Source of the DNA: Bacteroidales bacterium
Lineage (GTDB): Bacteria; Bacteroidota; Bacteroidia; Bacteroidales; UBA932
Reading direction: 5' to 3'
NCBI GenBank assembly: GCA_017399905.1
Contig: JAFQAR010000040.1
Coordinates: forward strand, 35,680-99,679
Length of the DNA: 64,000 bases
In this document: positions 55,127 to 64,000 of the stretch, in pieces
How positions within the stretch are numbered: position 1 is the first letter of the stretch
Layout of the letters: each line of letters opens with the position of its first letter
The notes under the pieces: generated by a model
Told to the model about the DNA's origin: nothing
The model's input: the letters and a program-made list of their open reading frames with translations, nothing else
Database searches by the model: none
Position numbers and translations under genes: made by a program

Positions 55127-56074
55127 TCATTTACGGGTCTTGACCTTTATCGTATCAAAGCCTTGTCCATACACACCCATAACAGTTGAAACAGACAGGA
55201 AGGCATCCGGGTCTATGGTCTTCACATACCTGAGGAGAAGATTGAGGTCAGTCTTTCTGGTAACTACCATGAGGACATGCTTCTCCTCCTTCGAATACCA
55301 TCCCTTTGCAGGAATCACGGTCACACCCCTCTTCATGTCAAAAGCGATCGCATCTGCCATTTCAGCAACCTTCTTCGTGAAGATGAATGCCTGGACAGAC
55401 TGCTTCGATCCCGAAAGATACAGGTCGACAGCATAACCGCTGACAGTAACCTGAATCAGACCATATACCACGACTGCAAGCTTGTCGGCAAACGGAAGAA
55501 GTTCACCGGACTCCGTATACGACGGGAAGAGAAGGGACGAAAGTATGATAACCACATCCACGATGAGGATCACTCGTCCAGGAGAAGCCGCGTAGTACTT
55601 GCACCACACCAGGGCAACAATATCAGTACCGCCTGTACTGCCTCCCTGCGAGATCGACAGTCCGATTCCCATTCCGGCGATTATACCTCCGAGAAACGTA
55701 CAGATGAGCTTGCCGTTCGACAATGCGAACTCATGGATGAAGTCCATCGGTATCAGCTTAGGCATAAGGCCGAGCATGACCGAGGTCATCACTATCGCAT
55801 ATATGGTCTTTCCGCCGAAACCGGTTCCCAATATCTTCGTTCCTATTATGAGGAGGAGCACATTCAGGATGAAATAAGTCACTCCCATAGGTATGCCTGA
55901 AGCATAATACACAATGGAAGCGAAACCTGACACTCCTCCACCGATCAGATTGTTCGGGAGCAGGAATATCGTCCAGCCGAGTGCATAGGAAACAACACCA
56001 AGGGTAACAAGAGCATACTCCTTGAACAGAGTTCCCAACGATGTCTTCAATAAACCTTTATCAGCCATTGTCAT
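55127..56074 (-). CDS. YitT family membrane protein (DUF161/DUF2179), second of a tandem pair
   Basis: A 315-residue protein with about six helices (about 20-230) containing IFLLPNNLIGGGVSGFASIVYY and GLSISQGGSTGGTDIVALV, then a soluble C-terminal DUF2179 domain (RGVTVIPAKGWYSKEEKHVLMVVTRK). YitT proteins are widespread, of unknown transport role. It overlaps the preceding yitT gene by 14 bases and shares its whole layout, so the two are tandem paralogues. Confidence 0.9.
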   Translation of the reverse strand: MTMADKGLLKTSLGTLFKEYALVTLGVVSYALGWTIFLLPNNLIGGGVSGFASIVYYASGIPMGVTYFILNVLLLIIGTKILGTGFGGKTIYAIVMTSVMLGLMPKLIPMDFIHEFALSNGKLICTFLGGIIAGMGIGLSISQGGSTGGTDIVALVWCKYYAASPGRVILIVDVVIILSSLLFPSYTESGELLPFADKLAVVVYGLIQVTVSGYAVDLYLSGSKQSVQAFIFTKKVAEMADAIAFDMKRGVTVIPAKGWYSKEEKHVLMVVTRKTDLNLLLRYVKTIDPDAFLSVSTVMGVYGQGFDTIKVKTRK

Positions 56075-56975
56075 CCTCCTTTATTTCTGCTGACTTACGT
56101 ACCTTCAGTCCAGTCTTCACCTCCTCGAATCCTTCTCCGAACACACTCATTGCAGTGGATATGGATATGAAAGCCTTCTTGTCAATCTTCTTAACCTCGT
56201 TTACGACTTCATTCATCTGATATTTCCTGGCCACGATAAGAAGCACCTTGCTTTCCTGCTGAGAATACCAGCCGACAGACTGCAGGGCTGTAACACCTCT
56301 CTGCACATCGTTTATCATATGGTCTGCAATCTCCTTGTACCTGGAAGAGAAGACAAGGATCTGCACCGACGACTTGTTGCCGAGAAGCACATAATCGACG
56401 CCGAAAGAAAAACCGAGCATCACCACAAATGCATAGATCATATCCACAAAACCCTTGTCAGGAACGAAAAGAAGACAGGTGATTATGAATATGTCCGTAT
56501 AGAGATATACTCTGCCAGGGGATACAGGCCAATACTTATTGATCAGCATAGCGATTATATCAGTACCACCTGTGCTGCCGCCACGAAGCAGAACAAGTCC
56601 GATACCGACAGACTCCAGAGCAGCTCCTACCAGCGCCACAAGCAACTTCTCGTCCATCATCACAACCAGCTGAGGGAACTCAGGAAGGATGTCGAAAAGA
56701 AGGGATGTCACTGCTATCACATATATGGTCTTGAATCCGAAAGCCCTGCCAAGAGACAGGAAGCCCAATACAAGAAGCACAATGTTTATGATAGGATATG
56801 TCAGACCGACAGGTATGCCTGTACCATACTGGATGATTGTACAGAGACCCGTAAGTCCTCCACTGGCAAGTCCGTTCGGAATCAGGAATGAGGTCCATGC
56901 CATACAGAAGATTACAGAGCCGACGGTCATCAGGAAATAATCCCAAAGCGTCATCAATATTCTGTTTGTCTTCAT
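56061..56975 (-). CDS. YitT family membrane protein (DUF161/DUF2179), first of a tandem pair
   Basis: A 304-residue paralogue of the gene just downstream: membrane part with TSFLIPNGLASGGLTGLCTIIQY and GLVLLRGGSTGGTDIIAML, and a C-terminal DUF2179 domain (RGVTALQSVGWYSQQESKVLLIVARK). Follows leuS by 17 bases on the same strand. The pair may work as a heteromer, which is inference. Confidence 0.9.
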   Translation of the reverse strand: MKTNRILMTLWDYFLMTVGSVIFCMAWTSFLIPNGLASGGLTGLCTIIQYGTGIPVGLTYPIINIVLLVLGFLSLGRAFGFKTIYVIAVTSLLFDILPEFPQLVVMMDEKLLVALVGAALESVGIGLVLLRGGSTGGTDIIAMLINKYWPVSPGRVYLYTDIFIITCLLFVPDKGFVDMIYAFVVMLGFSFGVDYVLLGNKSSVQILVFSSRYKEIADHMINDVQRGVTALQSVGWYSQQESKVLLIVARKYQMNEVVNEVKKIDKKAFISISTAMSVFGEGFEEVKTGLKVRKSAEIKEDDNG

Positions 56976-56992
56976 AGAAGTGTCAGTTTATT

Positions 56993-59758
56993 TTACTTTA
57001 CAACGATATTGACGATCTTGCCTGGAACGACAATGACCTTCATGATATTGCCGCCTGCGACATATTTCGCGGTCTGTTCAAGGCCACGGACATGGGCATC
57101 CACGTCCTCACGTGACATATCGAGCGGAAGCTCCACCGTGAATCTTGTCTTTCCGTTGAATGAAACCGCATAGGTGCAGGTGTTCTCGATCGTATATGCC
57201 TCCACGTATTCAGGGAAAGAAGCGAATGATATGCTCTCTTCATGTCCGAGAGATGCCCAGAGCTCCTCTGCAATATGAGGTGCAAAAGGTGAAAGGAGCA
57301 CGATAAGCGGTTCAAGGATCTCGCGCTTGTTGCACTTGAGGTCGTAAAGCTCGTTTACAGCGATCATGAATGCGCTGACAGCCGTATTGAACGAGAAGGA
57401 CTCGATGTCTGTGCGTACCTTTCCGATGAGCTTGTGGAGGGCCTTGAGTTCCTCCGGTGTCGCCTTCTCATCAGTAACGATGAATCCGTCCCTGTCGTAG
57501 AAGAGTCTCCAGACTCTCTTGAGGAATCTGTTCACTCCGTCGATACCCTTGGTATCCCATGGCTTCGACTGCTCGAGAGGTCCGAGGAACATCTCGTAGA
57601 GCCTCAAGGTATCAGCTCCATACGTGTCACAGATCATATCCGGATTCACCACGTTGAACATCGACTTGGACATCTTCTCGATTGCCCATCCGCAGATGTA
57701 TTCACCGTCCTCGAGAATGAATTCAGCATCCGCAAAATCCGGCATCCACGCCTTGAATGCCTCCATATCGAGACGGTCGTTGTACACGATGTTCACGTCA
57801 ACATGGATCTCGGTTGTCTCATACTGGTCCTTCAGGCCGTAGGAAACAAATGTATTCGTATTGATTATACGGTAAACGAAATTGGAGCGTCCCTGGATCA
57901 TACCCTGGTTGATCAGCTTTCTGAAAGGTTCGTTCTCACATACATATCCGAGGTCGAAGAGGAACTTGTTCCAGAAACGAGAGTAGATGAGGTGGCCTGT
58001 AGCATGCTCGGTACCTCCGATGTAGAGGTCGACATCTCTCCAGTACTCATCAGCTTCACGTCCTACGAGAGCGTCGTTGTTATGAGGATCCATATAACGG
58101 AGGTAGTATGCGCTGCTGCCGGCGAAACCAGGCATTGTGCTGAGCTCTATAGGATATCCTTCGTAAGTCCAGTCTGAAGCCCTGCCGAGAGGCGGCTCAC
58201 CTGTCTCGGTAGGAAGGAACTTGTCCACTTCCGGAAGTTCGAGAGGAAGCTTGTCCATCGGCATAGGAGTAGCGATGCCGTCCTTGAAGTACATCGGGAA
58301 CGGCTCACCCCAATATCTCTGACGCGAGAAGATAGCATCACGGAGACGGTAGTTGACCTTTCTGCGACCGATACCATGCTTCTCCACGTAATCTATGGCT
58401 GCAGGAATAGCTTCCTTCACGGTCATTCCGTCAAGGAATCCCGAATTGCACATGATTCCTTCCTTGGCATCAAAGCTGGATTCGCTGACATCACAGCCCT
58501 CGATAAGCGGAATGATCGGAAGATTGAAGGTCCTGGCAAATGCATAGTCACGGCTATCGTGAGCCGGAACCGCCATGATGGCACCTGTTCCATAACCCGC
58601 AAGGACATATTCCGAAATCCACACAGGGACCTTCTCTCCTGTCAACGGATTGACTGCATATGAACCCGAGAACACACCGGTAACCTTCCTTGTCTCCGTC
58701 ATTCTCTCGCGCTCGGTCTTCTTCTTCGCCATCTTGAGGTATTCCTCGACAGCTTCCTTCTGTTCTGGAGTCGTAAGCTTCTCCACCCACTCACTCTCAG
58801 GAGCAAGCACCATGAATGTAACTCCGAACACAGTATCCGCACGGGTAGTGAAGATGGTCATGTCATATTCATCGGTTCCGTCCGAAACCTTGAAGTTCAT
58901 CTCGGCACCCTGGCTCTTTCCTATCCAGTTGCGCTGCATATCCTTGAGGGAATCAGTCCAGTCAAGACCTTCGAGATCGTCAAGAAGACGACCAGCATAA
59001 GCGGAAACACGAAGCTGCCACTGAGTCATCTTCTTCTGCTCCACAGGATGACCTCCACGTACGGAATAGCCCTCCTTGACCTCGTCATTGGCCAGGACTG
59101 TACCGAGTGCAGGGCACCAGTTCACCGCAGTCTCTCCCTGATATGCAATACGGTACTGCATCAGTACGTCTGCCTTTTCCTTATCGCTGAATGATGTCCA
59201 TTCCTCAGCAGTGAACGGTTTCACATCACCGCATGCGGCATCCACAGCCGAACTTCCTCCGGCAGCAAAAGCTGTTTCAAGCTCCGACACAGGGCGGGCC
59301 TTCTGCTGTACATTGTCATACCAGCTGTCAAACATCTTCAGGAAAGCCCACTGTGTCCATTTGTAATAATCAGGATCACATGTACGGACTTCACGCGACC
59401 AGTCATATGAAAAGCCGATGCGGTCCATCTGCTCACGATAACGGGCGATATTCTTCTCCGTCGTCACAGCCGGATGCTGGCCGGTCTGGATCGCATACTG
59501 CTCTGCAGGAAGGCCGAAGGCATCATATCCCATCGGATGAAGGACATTGAATCCGCACAGACGCTTGTAACGGCTGTATATGTCACTTGCGATGTATCCG
59601 AGAGGATGTCCTACATGGAGTCCTGCTCCTGACGGATATGGGAACATGTCAAGAACATAGTACTTAGGCTTGGAAGCATCCACATCTGCCTTGAATGTGT
59701 GATTGGCTGCCCAATAAGACTGCCACTTCTTCTCAATTTCCTTAAAATTGTATTCCAT
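56993..59758 (-). CDS. leuS: Leucyl-tRNA synthetase
   Basis: A 921-residue class I synthetase. The HIGH motif is in [15 protein letters not shown] and the KMSKS loop in [12 protein letters not shown]. The editing domain is visible around [17 protein letters not shown] and [20 protein letters not shown] stretch of about 100 residues between the catalytic core and KMSKS ([24 protein letters not shown] and on) fits the longer Bacteroidetes form. Essential gene; in an operon with the M28-TonB fusion upstream. Confidence 0.98.
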   Translation of the reverse strand: MEYNFKEIEKKWQSYWAANHTFKADVDASKPKYYVLDMFPYPSGAGLHVGHPLGYIASDIYSRYKRLCGFNVLHPMGYDAFGLPAEQYAIQTGQHPAVTTEKNIARYREQMDRIGFSYDWSREVRTCDPDYYKWTQWAFLKMFDSWYDNVQQKARPVSELETAFAAGGSSAVDAACGDVKPFTAEEWTSFSDKEKADVLMQYRIAYQGETAVNWCPALGTVLANDEVKEGYSVRGGHPVEQKKMTQWQLRVSAYAGRLLDDLEGLDWTDSLKDMQRNWIGKSQGAEMNFKVSDGTDEYDMTIFTTRADTVFGVTFMVLAPESEWVEKLTTPEQKEAVEEYLKMAKKKTERERMTETRKVTGVFSGSYAVNPLTGEKVPVWISEYVLAGYGTGAIMAVPAHDSRDYAFARTFNLPIIPLIEGCDVSESSFDAKEGIMCNSGFLDGMTVKEAIPAAIDYVEKHGIGRRKVNYRLRDAIFSRQRYWGEPFPMYFKDGIATPMPMDKLPLELPEVDKFLPTETGEPPLGRASDWTYEGYPIELSTMPGFAGSSAYYLRYMDPHNNDALVGREADEYWRDVDLYIGGTEHATGHLIYSRFWNKFLFDLGYVCENEPFRKLINQGMIQGRSNFVYRIINTNTFVSYGLKDQYETTEIHVDVNIVYNDRLDMEAFKAWMPDFADAEFILEDGEYICGWAIEKMSKSMFNVVNPDMICDTYGADTLRLYEMFLGPLEQSKPWDTKGIDGVNRFLKRVWRLFYDRDGFIVTDEKATPEELKALHKLIGKVRTDIESFSFNTAVSAFMIAVNELYDLKCNKREILEPLIVLLSPFAPHIAEELWASLGHEESISFASFPEYVEAYTIENTCTYAVSFNGKTRFTVELPLDMSREDVDAHVRGLEQTAKYVAGGNIMKVIVVPGKIVNIVVK

Positions 59759-59779
59759 AGGTATATATTTGTTTTCAAA

Positions 59780-61141
59780 TCAATATTTCTTTATACCGAA
59801 GCTCGCCTTGCCTCCTTTACGCTCGAGACGGAACTCGACCGGTATCGTCATCGAGGTGCGGACCTTGTTGCCTTTCAGTCGTCCCGGCCTCCATTTCGGA
59901 GAAGCGCTCACGACCTTTACAGCCTCAGCATCCAGTTCCGGAGAGACACCTCTTGTCACCCTGACATCAGACACCTTGCCGTCTGTACCGATTATGAACT
60001 CGACTATCACTCTTCCCTGGATGCCCTCAAGGATGGCCGATTCAGGATACTTGAGATACTGGTAGACCCATTTCTCAAGGAACTGTCTCGGATCCGTGCT
60101 GTTGAGGAACATAGGACGCTGGTCACAGTCATAATACGCCACGACATCATCGTATGGAGAGTTCTTGGAGAGGCTTCCGTCCGGTCTGAAGAGCGGCTTC
60201 GAGCCCACATTCGCCAAGGCCAGAAGATAATTATATATATACTCGAGCTCCTTTTCCATCATTTCAAAATCTATGATGGACTGGGTGTCCCGGTCCGTGT
60301 TGTGCTCCGGATAGCGTCCTGTGGTAAAGGTGACGGAAGGTATTTCCTTTGCATAGAAAGCCCTGTGGTCGGACGGATATATCTCTGCCGCCATGATCTC
60401 CGGACGTACCGGCTGAAGTTCTCCTGTCAGATTGCGGATGATAGTATTCATATCCTCATTGGATGCGGTATACGCATAGAAACCGTTATATCCTGTACCG
60501 AGGGCATCAAGATTTACCATCGCATCTATCTTGTCCGAATCGGAGAAAGACCTGTTGAGGAAATACCATGAACCGGCGAACGTCTCGTTTGACGCCCCGA
60601 AGGCCACAAAAAGGAGTGAACGCCTGAACATTATCGCATTCGTCTGCACCATCCTTGCAAGCTCGAGCATCATGGCAAGACCGGAAGCATTGCCGTTCGC
60701 CCCGTAATATATCCTTTCGACAGGACGGCCGTCAACCGTCATGGTCATCGTGCCGAGATTGTCAAGTCTTGCCCCGACCACGATATAGCTGTCACGCAGC
60801 TTCCTGTCATAGCCCTGCACGAAACCTATAACGTTCCGTGAAGTCAAGGTGTCGCCATCTTCCGTACGTACGCCGAAGATCTCCCCGTCTGCAGGCGAAA
60901 GCACATCGACGCCATATGACTTAAGGATCTCCGTGACATATGCTGCGGCCTCACGCTCGCCTTCAGAACCGGCTTTGCGTCCTTCAAGGCTTGCAGCTGA
61001 AATATGACGCACGTGGCTCTTGATGGCCGCCACTGTCTCACTGTCGTAGAGGTCATCATAAGAAGCCCCGGAGCGGAACTGCGCAGAGATGGTCACCAAG
61101 GGTATAAGCGCCAGAAGCGCTATCAGAAAAAATCTCTTCAT
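59780..61141 (-). CDS. M28 zinc peptidase fused to a TonB C-terminal domain
   Basis: A 453-residue secreted protein. A signal peptide (MKRFFLIALLALIPLVTISAQ; start at 61141, five bases after the SPOR gene stop) is followed by an M28 aminopeptidase domain at about 35-310 (GANGNASGLAMMLELARM, FVAFGASNETFAGSWYFLN, YPSDHRAFYAKEIPSVTFTTG). Residues about 355-445 are a TonB C-terminal domain (YLKYPESAILEGIQGRVIVEFIIGTDGKVSDVRVTRG, then WRPGRLKGNKVRTSMTIPVEF). In TonB itself this domain contacts receptors; here no N-terminal anchor or proline linker is present, so energy transduction is unlikely and the domain may serve in localisation. Confidence 0.88.
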   Translation of the reverse strand: MKRFFLIALLALIPLVTISAQFRSGASYDDLYDSETVAAIKSHVRHISAASLEGRKAGSEGEREAAAYVTEILKSYGVDVLSPADGEIFGVRTEDGDTLTSRNVIGFVQGYDRKLRDSYIVVGARLDNLGTMTMTVDGRPVERIYYGANGNASGLAMMLELARMVQTNAIMFRRSLLFVAFGASNETFAGSWYFLNRSFSDSDKIDAMVNLDALGTGYNGFYAYTASNEDMNTIIRNLTGELQPVRPEIMAAEIYPSDHRAFYAKEIPSVTFTTGRYPEHNTDRDTQSIIDFEMMEKELEYIYNYLLALANVGSKPLFRPDGSLSKNSPYDDVVAYYDCDQRPMFLNSTDPRQFLEKWVYQYLKYPESAILEGIQGRVIVEFIIGTDGKVSDVRVTRGVSPELDAEAVKVVSASPKWRPGRLKGNKVRTSMTIPVEFRLERKGGKASFGIKKY

Positions 61142-61145
61142 CCGA

Positions 61146-61667
61146 TCATTCATTAACAAGGATCCATACGTCCTGAGGGCAGAATTTCTCGTTTCTCACC
61201 TTGCTGAGCGCGTCAAGCGCATCAGGCAGCTTGTTTACAGGAGAGACACCGACTGCGATAAGCCCGCCCTTGCCGAAATTTATGAGTGCAGGCTTGTATC
61301 CTGCCTCCTTGGCCACGTTGAACAATGCTTCGGCATTCGATCTTGTACGGAAGGATCCCAGGATTATATAATAACGTGCCTCAAGCTTGGTTGCAAAAAG
61401 CCCGCCTAACCTTGCCGGATTGAGAATCGAACCGCCAAGTTGCCTGATGGAATCCAGAGCGTTCAGAGAATCCATATGCATCTTTATCTCCACATTCCTC
61501 AAGGAATCAAGACGTGCCTGAAGTTCAGCCTCTTCAGCACGCAGGATCTCAAGTCTCCTCTCTTCGATCTCTTCACTTGTAGGACGTCCCGCAAGCATCC
61601 TTAGGAAATCACAGCCGGAAACGGTCATCATGACCGCCAAAGCGCACAGTATATGGATTTTCTTCAT
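61146..61667 (-). CDS. SPOR-domain lipoprotein
   Basis: A 173-residue predicted lipoprotein (lipid Cys in MTVSGCDF). Residues about 25-75 are a charged coiled-coil-like helix (EEIEERRLEILRAEEAELQARLDSL), and the C-terminus is a SPOR peptidoglycan-binding domain (YYIILGSFRTRSNAEALFNVAKEAGYKPALI). SPOR proteins bind denuded glycan strands at the division septum. Start at 61667 (MKKIHILCALAV), an ATG four codons earlier being less likely. First gene of an operon with the M28-TonB fusion and leuS. Confidence 0.87.
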   Translation of the reverse strand: MKKIHILCALAVMMTVSGCDFLRMLAGRPTSEEIEERRLEILRAEEAELQARLDSLRNVEIKMHMDSLNALDSIRQLGGSILNPARLGGLFATKLEARYYIILGSFRTRSNAEALFNVAKEAGYKPALINFGKGGLIAVGVSPVNKLPDALDALSKVRNEKFCPQDVWILVNE

Positions 61668-61694
61668 AATCAGAAACATTTATGCATATTCGTG

Positions 61695-61702
61695 CAAATT
61701 TA
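61695..61702 (-). promoter_or_regulatory. Promoter -7 box for the SPOR-leuS-yitT operon
   Basis: TAAATTTG on the minus strand, 28 bases before the ATG at 61667. The divergent gap 61668-61767 carries this and the plus-strand box at 61737-61744. Confidence 0.6.
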
Positions 61703-61736
61703 AATAATTAATGGTCTGAGACAAAATAATTCTTGA

Positions 61737-61744
61737 TATATTTG
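61737..61744 (+). promoter_or_regulatory. Promoter -7 box for capA-phoH
   Basis: TATATTTG, a perfect TAnnTTTG match, 24 bases before the TTG at 61768. The expected leader is only about 16 bases. Confidence 0.6.
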
Positions 61745-61767
61745 CAGTCATATATACACGAAAAATA

Positions 61768-62925
61768 TTGGCCAGGCATACGAAATATTCCTTCTGTCTC
61801 ATACTGATCATGACAGCAGCGATGCTTTTCCGCACAGAACGGGCATCGGCACAGGAGATACTCATGCCTGAATCATGGCGCAGAGCCCTGTATGACGTTC
61901 CACCCCTCTACAAGGCCGACACGCTTACGATATGCTTCATGGGAGACATCATGATGCATACGAGACAGATCGAGACGGCCCGGCAGAAAGACGGGACTTA
62001 CGACTTCAGTTCATACTTCAAGCTCATAAAGGACAGGATCTCATCGGCAGACCTCGCTGTCGCCAACATGGAGTTCACTCTTGCAGGGGAACCGTACAGC
62101 GGCTATCCCTGCTTCTCCGCTCCGGACGGGTTCGAAGATTATCTGGCAGACACCGGATTTGACATATTTCTGGCAGCAAACAACCATATCTTCGACAAGG
62201 GAAGCAAAGGTGCTGCAAGGACAATAGAAGCATACAGGAAGCTGGAAAAGGATAAAGGGATAAGATTCGCGGGAATAGCTTCCGACGAGGAGATGCTGGA
62301 AAGCGGCACCCCTCTGACAATCATACGCAAAGGCATAAGGCTTTCGTTCATAAACTTCACCTACGGAACCAATCTCGGAGGACAGGAGCAATGGCCGCGG
62401 ACAAATTATGCAAGAGAAAAGGAGAAGCTCGGAACGGCATTTGCGAGAGCAGACAGCGCAGGTGCCGACTTCACGATAGTCCTGCCGCATTGGGGACCGG
62501 AATACCGGCTCATCCATTCACTGGAACAGGAAGAGACAGCATCCTGGCTGGCAAGAAACGGAGCGGACTTCATAATAGGAGCTCACCCTCATGTGGTGCA
62601 GGACACGATGACGATAGAGGGAGTGCCTGTCGTCTACTCGCTGGGGAACGCCGTATCTAACATGAGTGCAGCCAACACGCAGCTTGAACTGATGGTCACG
62701 CTACGTATCATAAGGCATGAAAACGGCGACCTGACCGCGGAGCCTCTGGAATACACATGGCTATGGTGCTCGAGACCTGGAGGATTCAATAGTTCGTACA
62801 CTGTCATTCCCGTCGAAGAATACATCGGAAGGGAAGACGAATGGCAAGACCAGCGGGACTATCGCAAGATGACCGACACATACAGACATGTTAAAGAAAC
62901 AACAAGAATCACAGATACTGAATGA
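61768..62925 (+). CDS. CapA family (PGA_cap) metallophosphatase-fold protein
   Basis: A 385-residue protein. A TTG start at 61768 gives a proper signal peptide (first residues, cleavage near ASAQ); the next in-frame ATG, at 61810, would cut the signal peptide. CapA-type motifs: FMGDIMMHTRQI, FTLAGEPYSGYPCFSAP, ANNHIFDKGSKGA, PHWGPEY and GAHPHVVQ. Family members include the B. anthracis poly-gamma-glutamate capsule protein CapA and many proteins of unproven function. Overlaps the phoH start by 4 bases (ATGA). Confidence 0.87.
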   Translation: MARHTKYSFCLILIMTAAMLFRTERASAQEILMPESWRRALYDVPPLYKADTLTICFMGDIMMHTRQIETARQKDGTYDFSSYFKLIKDRISSADLAVANMEFTLAGEPYSGYPCFSAPDGFEDYLADTGFDIFLAANNHIFDKGSKGAARTIEAYRKLEKDKGIRFAGIASDEEMLESGTPLTIIRKGIRLSFINFTYGTNLGGQEQWPRTNYAREKEKLGTAFARADSAGADFTIVLPHWGPEYRLIHSLEQEETASWLARNGADFIIGAHPHVVQDTMTIEGVPVVYSLGNAVSNMSAANTQLELMVTLRIIRHENGDLTAEPLEYTWLWCSRPGGFNSSYTVIPVEEYIGREDEWQDQRDYRKMTDTYRHVKETTRITDTE

Positions 62926-63887
62926 GCAGACAATCAATCAAGCTTGAAGCAATCGACCCCGTTGAAATCTACGGACCCGGAAACAGGAATCTTGAGGCTC
63001 TGTGCAGCTATTTTCCCGATCTTAAGGTCGCAGCAAGAGGCAATGAAGTAATACTCGACGGAAAGGACACCGATGTCGAGGAATTCACCGTAAAGCTGAA
63101 GATGCTGATAGAAAGAAGACAGCACAAGATGAACCTCACCCCATATGACGTGGAAGACCTCTTCGACGGCGAATCCTCCCCCGACAGATTCAGACTGAGC
63201 GGAGATTCCGTAATTGTCCACGGCAATGACGGAAAGCCTGTAAAGGCAAGGAACAGGACCCAGCAGGAGATGGTCAAGGCATATTTCGAGAACGACCTGA
63301 TATTTGCCGTAGGCCCCGCAGGAACAGGCAAGACATATATAGCCATCGCTCTTGCCGTAAGGGCGCTTAAGAACCGAGAGGTAAAAAGGATCATACTTAC
63401 AAGGCCGGCAGTGGAAGCGGGAGAGCGGCTCGGCTTCCTGCCGGGAGACCTCAAGGACAAGCTGGATCCGTATCTTCAGCCGTTATATGATGCACTCGGA
63501 GACATGATTCCCGCAAAAAGGCTTCAGGAGTTCATGGCGGAAGGAACCATACAGATCGCGCCTCTCGCCTACATGAGGGGAAGGACTCTCGACAGGGCAT
63601 GCGTCATTCTCGACGAAGCGCAGAACACTAACCTCGGACAGCTGAAGATGTTCCTGACACGAATGGGCAGCGACGCCAAATTCATCGTGACCGGTGACGC
63701 AAGCCAGATCGACCTTCCGAACAAGAAGGATTCCGGCCTGCTCAGAGGAATAGAACTCACACGGAACATCAAGGGCATAAGCACCATCCGGTTCAGAAAC
63801 GAGGACATAGTCCGACACCCGCTTGTATCCAAGATAGTGAAGGCCTTCGAAAAGGCGGAGAATCGAGTAGGAGGTAAACGAAAGTAA
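62922..63887 (+). CDS. phoH: PhoH family ATPase, C-terminus supplied by a group II intron
   Basis: A 321-residue cytoplasmic P-loop protein with an N-terminal KH-like region (about 10-70), Walker A GPAGTGKT at 131-138, the RPAVEAGERLGFLPGD block and Walker B VILDEAQN at about 230-240. PhoH proteins bind ATP and RNA. The last codons (NRVGGKRK and stop) lie inside the 3' end of an antisense group II intron beginning near 63862, so the native C-terminal tail is probably missing or displaced. The core ATPase is intact. Confidence 0.93.
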   Translation: MSRQSIKLEAIDPVEIYGPGNRNLEALCSYFPDLKVAARGNEVILDGKDTDVEEFTVKLKMLIERRQHKMNLTPYDVEDLFDGESSPDRFRLSGDSVIVHGNDGKPVKARNRTQQEMVKAYFENDLIFAVGPAGTGKTYIAIALAVRALKNREVKRIILTRPAVEAGERLGFLPGDLKDKLDPYLQPLYDALGDMIPAKRLQEFMAEGTIQIAPLAYMRGRTLDRACVILDEAQNTNLGQLKMFLTRMGSDAKFIVTGDASQIDLPNKKDSGLLRGIELTRNIKGISTIRFRNEDIVRHPLVSKIVKAFEKAENRVGGKRK

Positions 63888-64000
63888 TGGAGTTTATCTC
63901 CTACTTTCGTTTACCGACCTCTCACACCACCGTACATGCGGGTCCGCATACGGCGGTTCCTTACATCCGATGATACTTTTCGTAGTATCCCATCAATGAC
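63862..64000 (-). mobile_element. Group II intron, 3' end only (domains V and VI), antisense to phoH; continues past the right edge
   Basis: Read on the minus strand, the segment has the conserved end of a bacterial group II intron. Domain V is a hairpin at 63926-63957 with the typical two-base bulge and GUACGGUGGU 3' side. It is followed by GUGAGAGG, a long domain-VI-like hairpin (arms about 63873-63888 and 63900-63915) and the 3' terminus CCTACTCGAT near 63862. The end of the intron-encoded reverse transcriptase should lie at about 63961-64000, but two frames are open (one stops at 63961-63963, another runs through domain V), so no protein is called. Exon/intron edge is estimated to within a base or two. 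Confidence 0.8.

Noticed and set aside
63862-63887. NRVGGKRK as the native PhoH C-terminus
   Set aside because: These codons coincide with the conserved group II intron 3' end on the other strand.
1-64000. tRNA, rRNA, CRISPR arrays, prophage or insertion sequences other than the intron
   Set aside because: No cloverleaf-like intergenic segment, repeated spacer array, transposase or phage gene was seen; intergenic gaps are short and mostly explained by promoters and terminators.

Overview
The window looks like chromosomal DNA of a gut- or rumen-type member of the Bacteroidales. The evidence is the 8-base promoter box TAnnTTTG in front of most transcription units, A-rich leaders instead of Shine-Dalgarno sites, a hybrid two-component system, a Nudix-family arabinose regulator, a full plant cell-wall sugar pathway, and a cobalamin riboswitch on a TonB-dependent receptor. 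I cannot fix the genus. No rRNA, tRNA or CRISPR array was seen. Coding density is high: the longest non-coding gap is about 220 bases, so no stretch over 300 bases lacks a gene.

Layout, left to right. 1-3886 (minus): a three-gene envelope operon of unknown role: a PD40 beta-propeller lipoprotein with one heme-type CxxCH motif, a DUF6057-like membrane protein, and a chorismatase/Rid-like protein that runs off the left edge. 4097-11231: a GH-A clan glycosidase, mannonate dehydratase, and a hybrid two-component sensor/regulator. 11294-20798 (minus): a seven-gene L-arabinose operon (galM, SSS transporter, Nudix regulator AraR, araD, araA, GH51, araB) with one promoter, one candidate AraR operator and one terminator. 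20946-22961: transketolase. 23184-28615 (plus): a glucuronoxylan operon (GPH transporter, GH10, GH43, GH67). 28659-33406: an esterase, an SDR mannonate oxidoreductase, then DJ-1, SDR and VOC proteins. 33409-36220 (minus): cobalamin riboswitch, btuB and an N-terminally short btuC. 36238-38751: LMW phosphatase/alanine racemase, and divergently a YugP-type protease. 38780-46207: M16 protease; nagB, a NagB/PIG-L fusion and a membrane M28 peptidase. 46330-52142: uxaB-uxaA diverging from uxaC and an alpha/beta hydrolase. 52158-63887: ettA, a membrane AraC regulator, two YitT proteins, leuS, an M28-TonB fusion, a SPOR lipoprotein, CapA and PhoH. The right edge (63862-64000) is the 3' end of a group II intron, antisense to phoH, that has supplied phoH with its last codons.

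How the genes work together. Arabinoglucuronoxylan is attacked outside or at the surface by GH10, GH67, GH51 and esterase. The GPH and SSS transporters import oligosaccharides and pentoses, and GH43 finishes cleavage inside. Arabinose goes through AraA, AraB and AraD to xylulose 5-phosphate and transketolase. Glucuronate goes through UxaC, the SDR UxuB and UxuA; galacturonate goes through UxaC, UxaB and UxaA. No SusC/SusD pair lies in the window, which is unusual for a locus with a hybrid two-component system.
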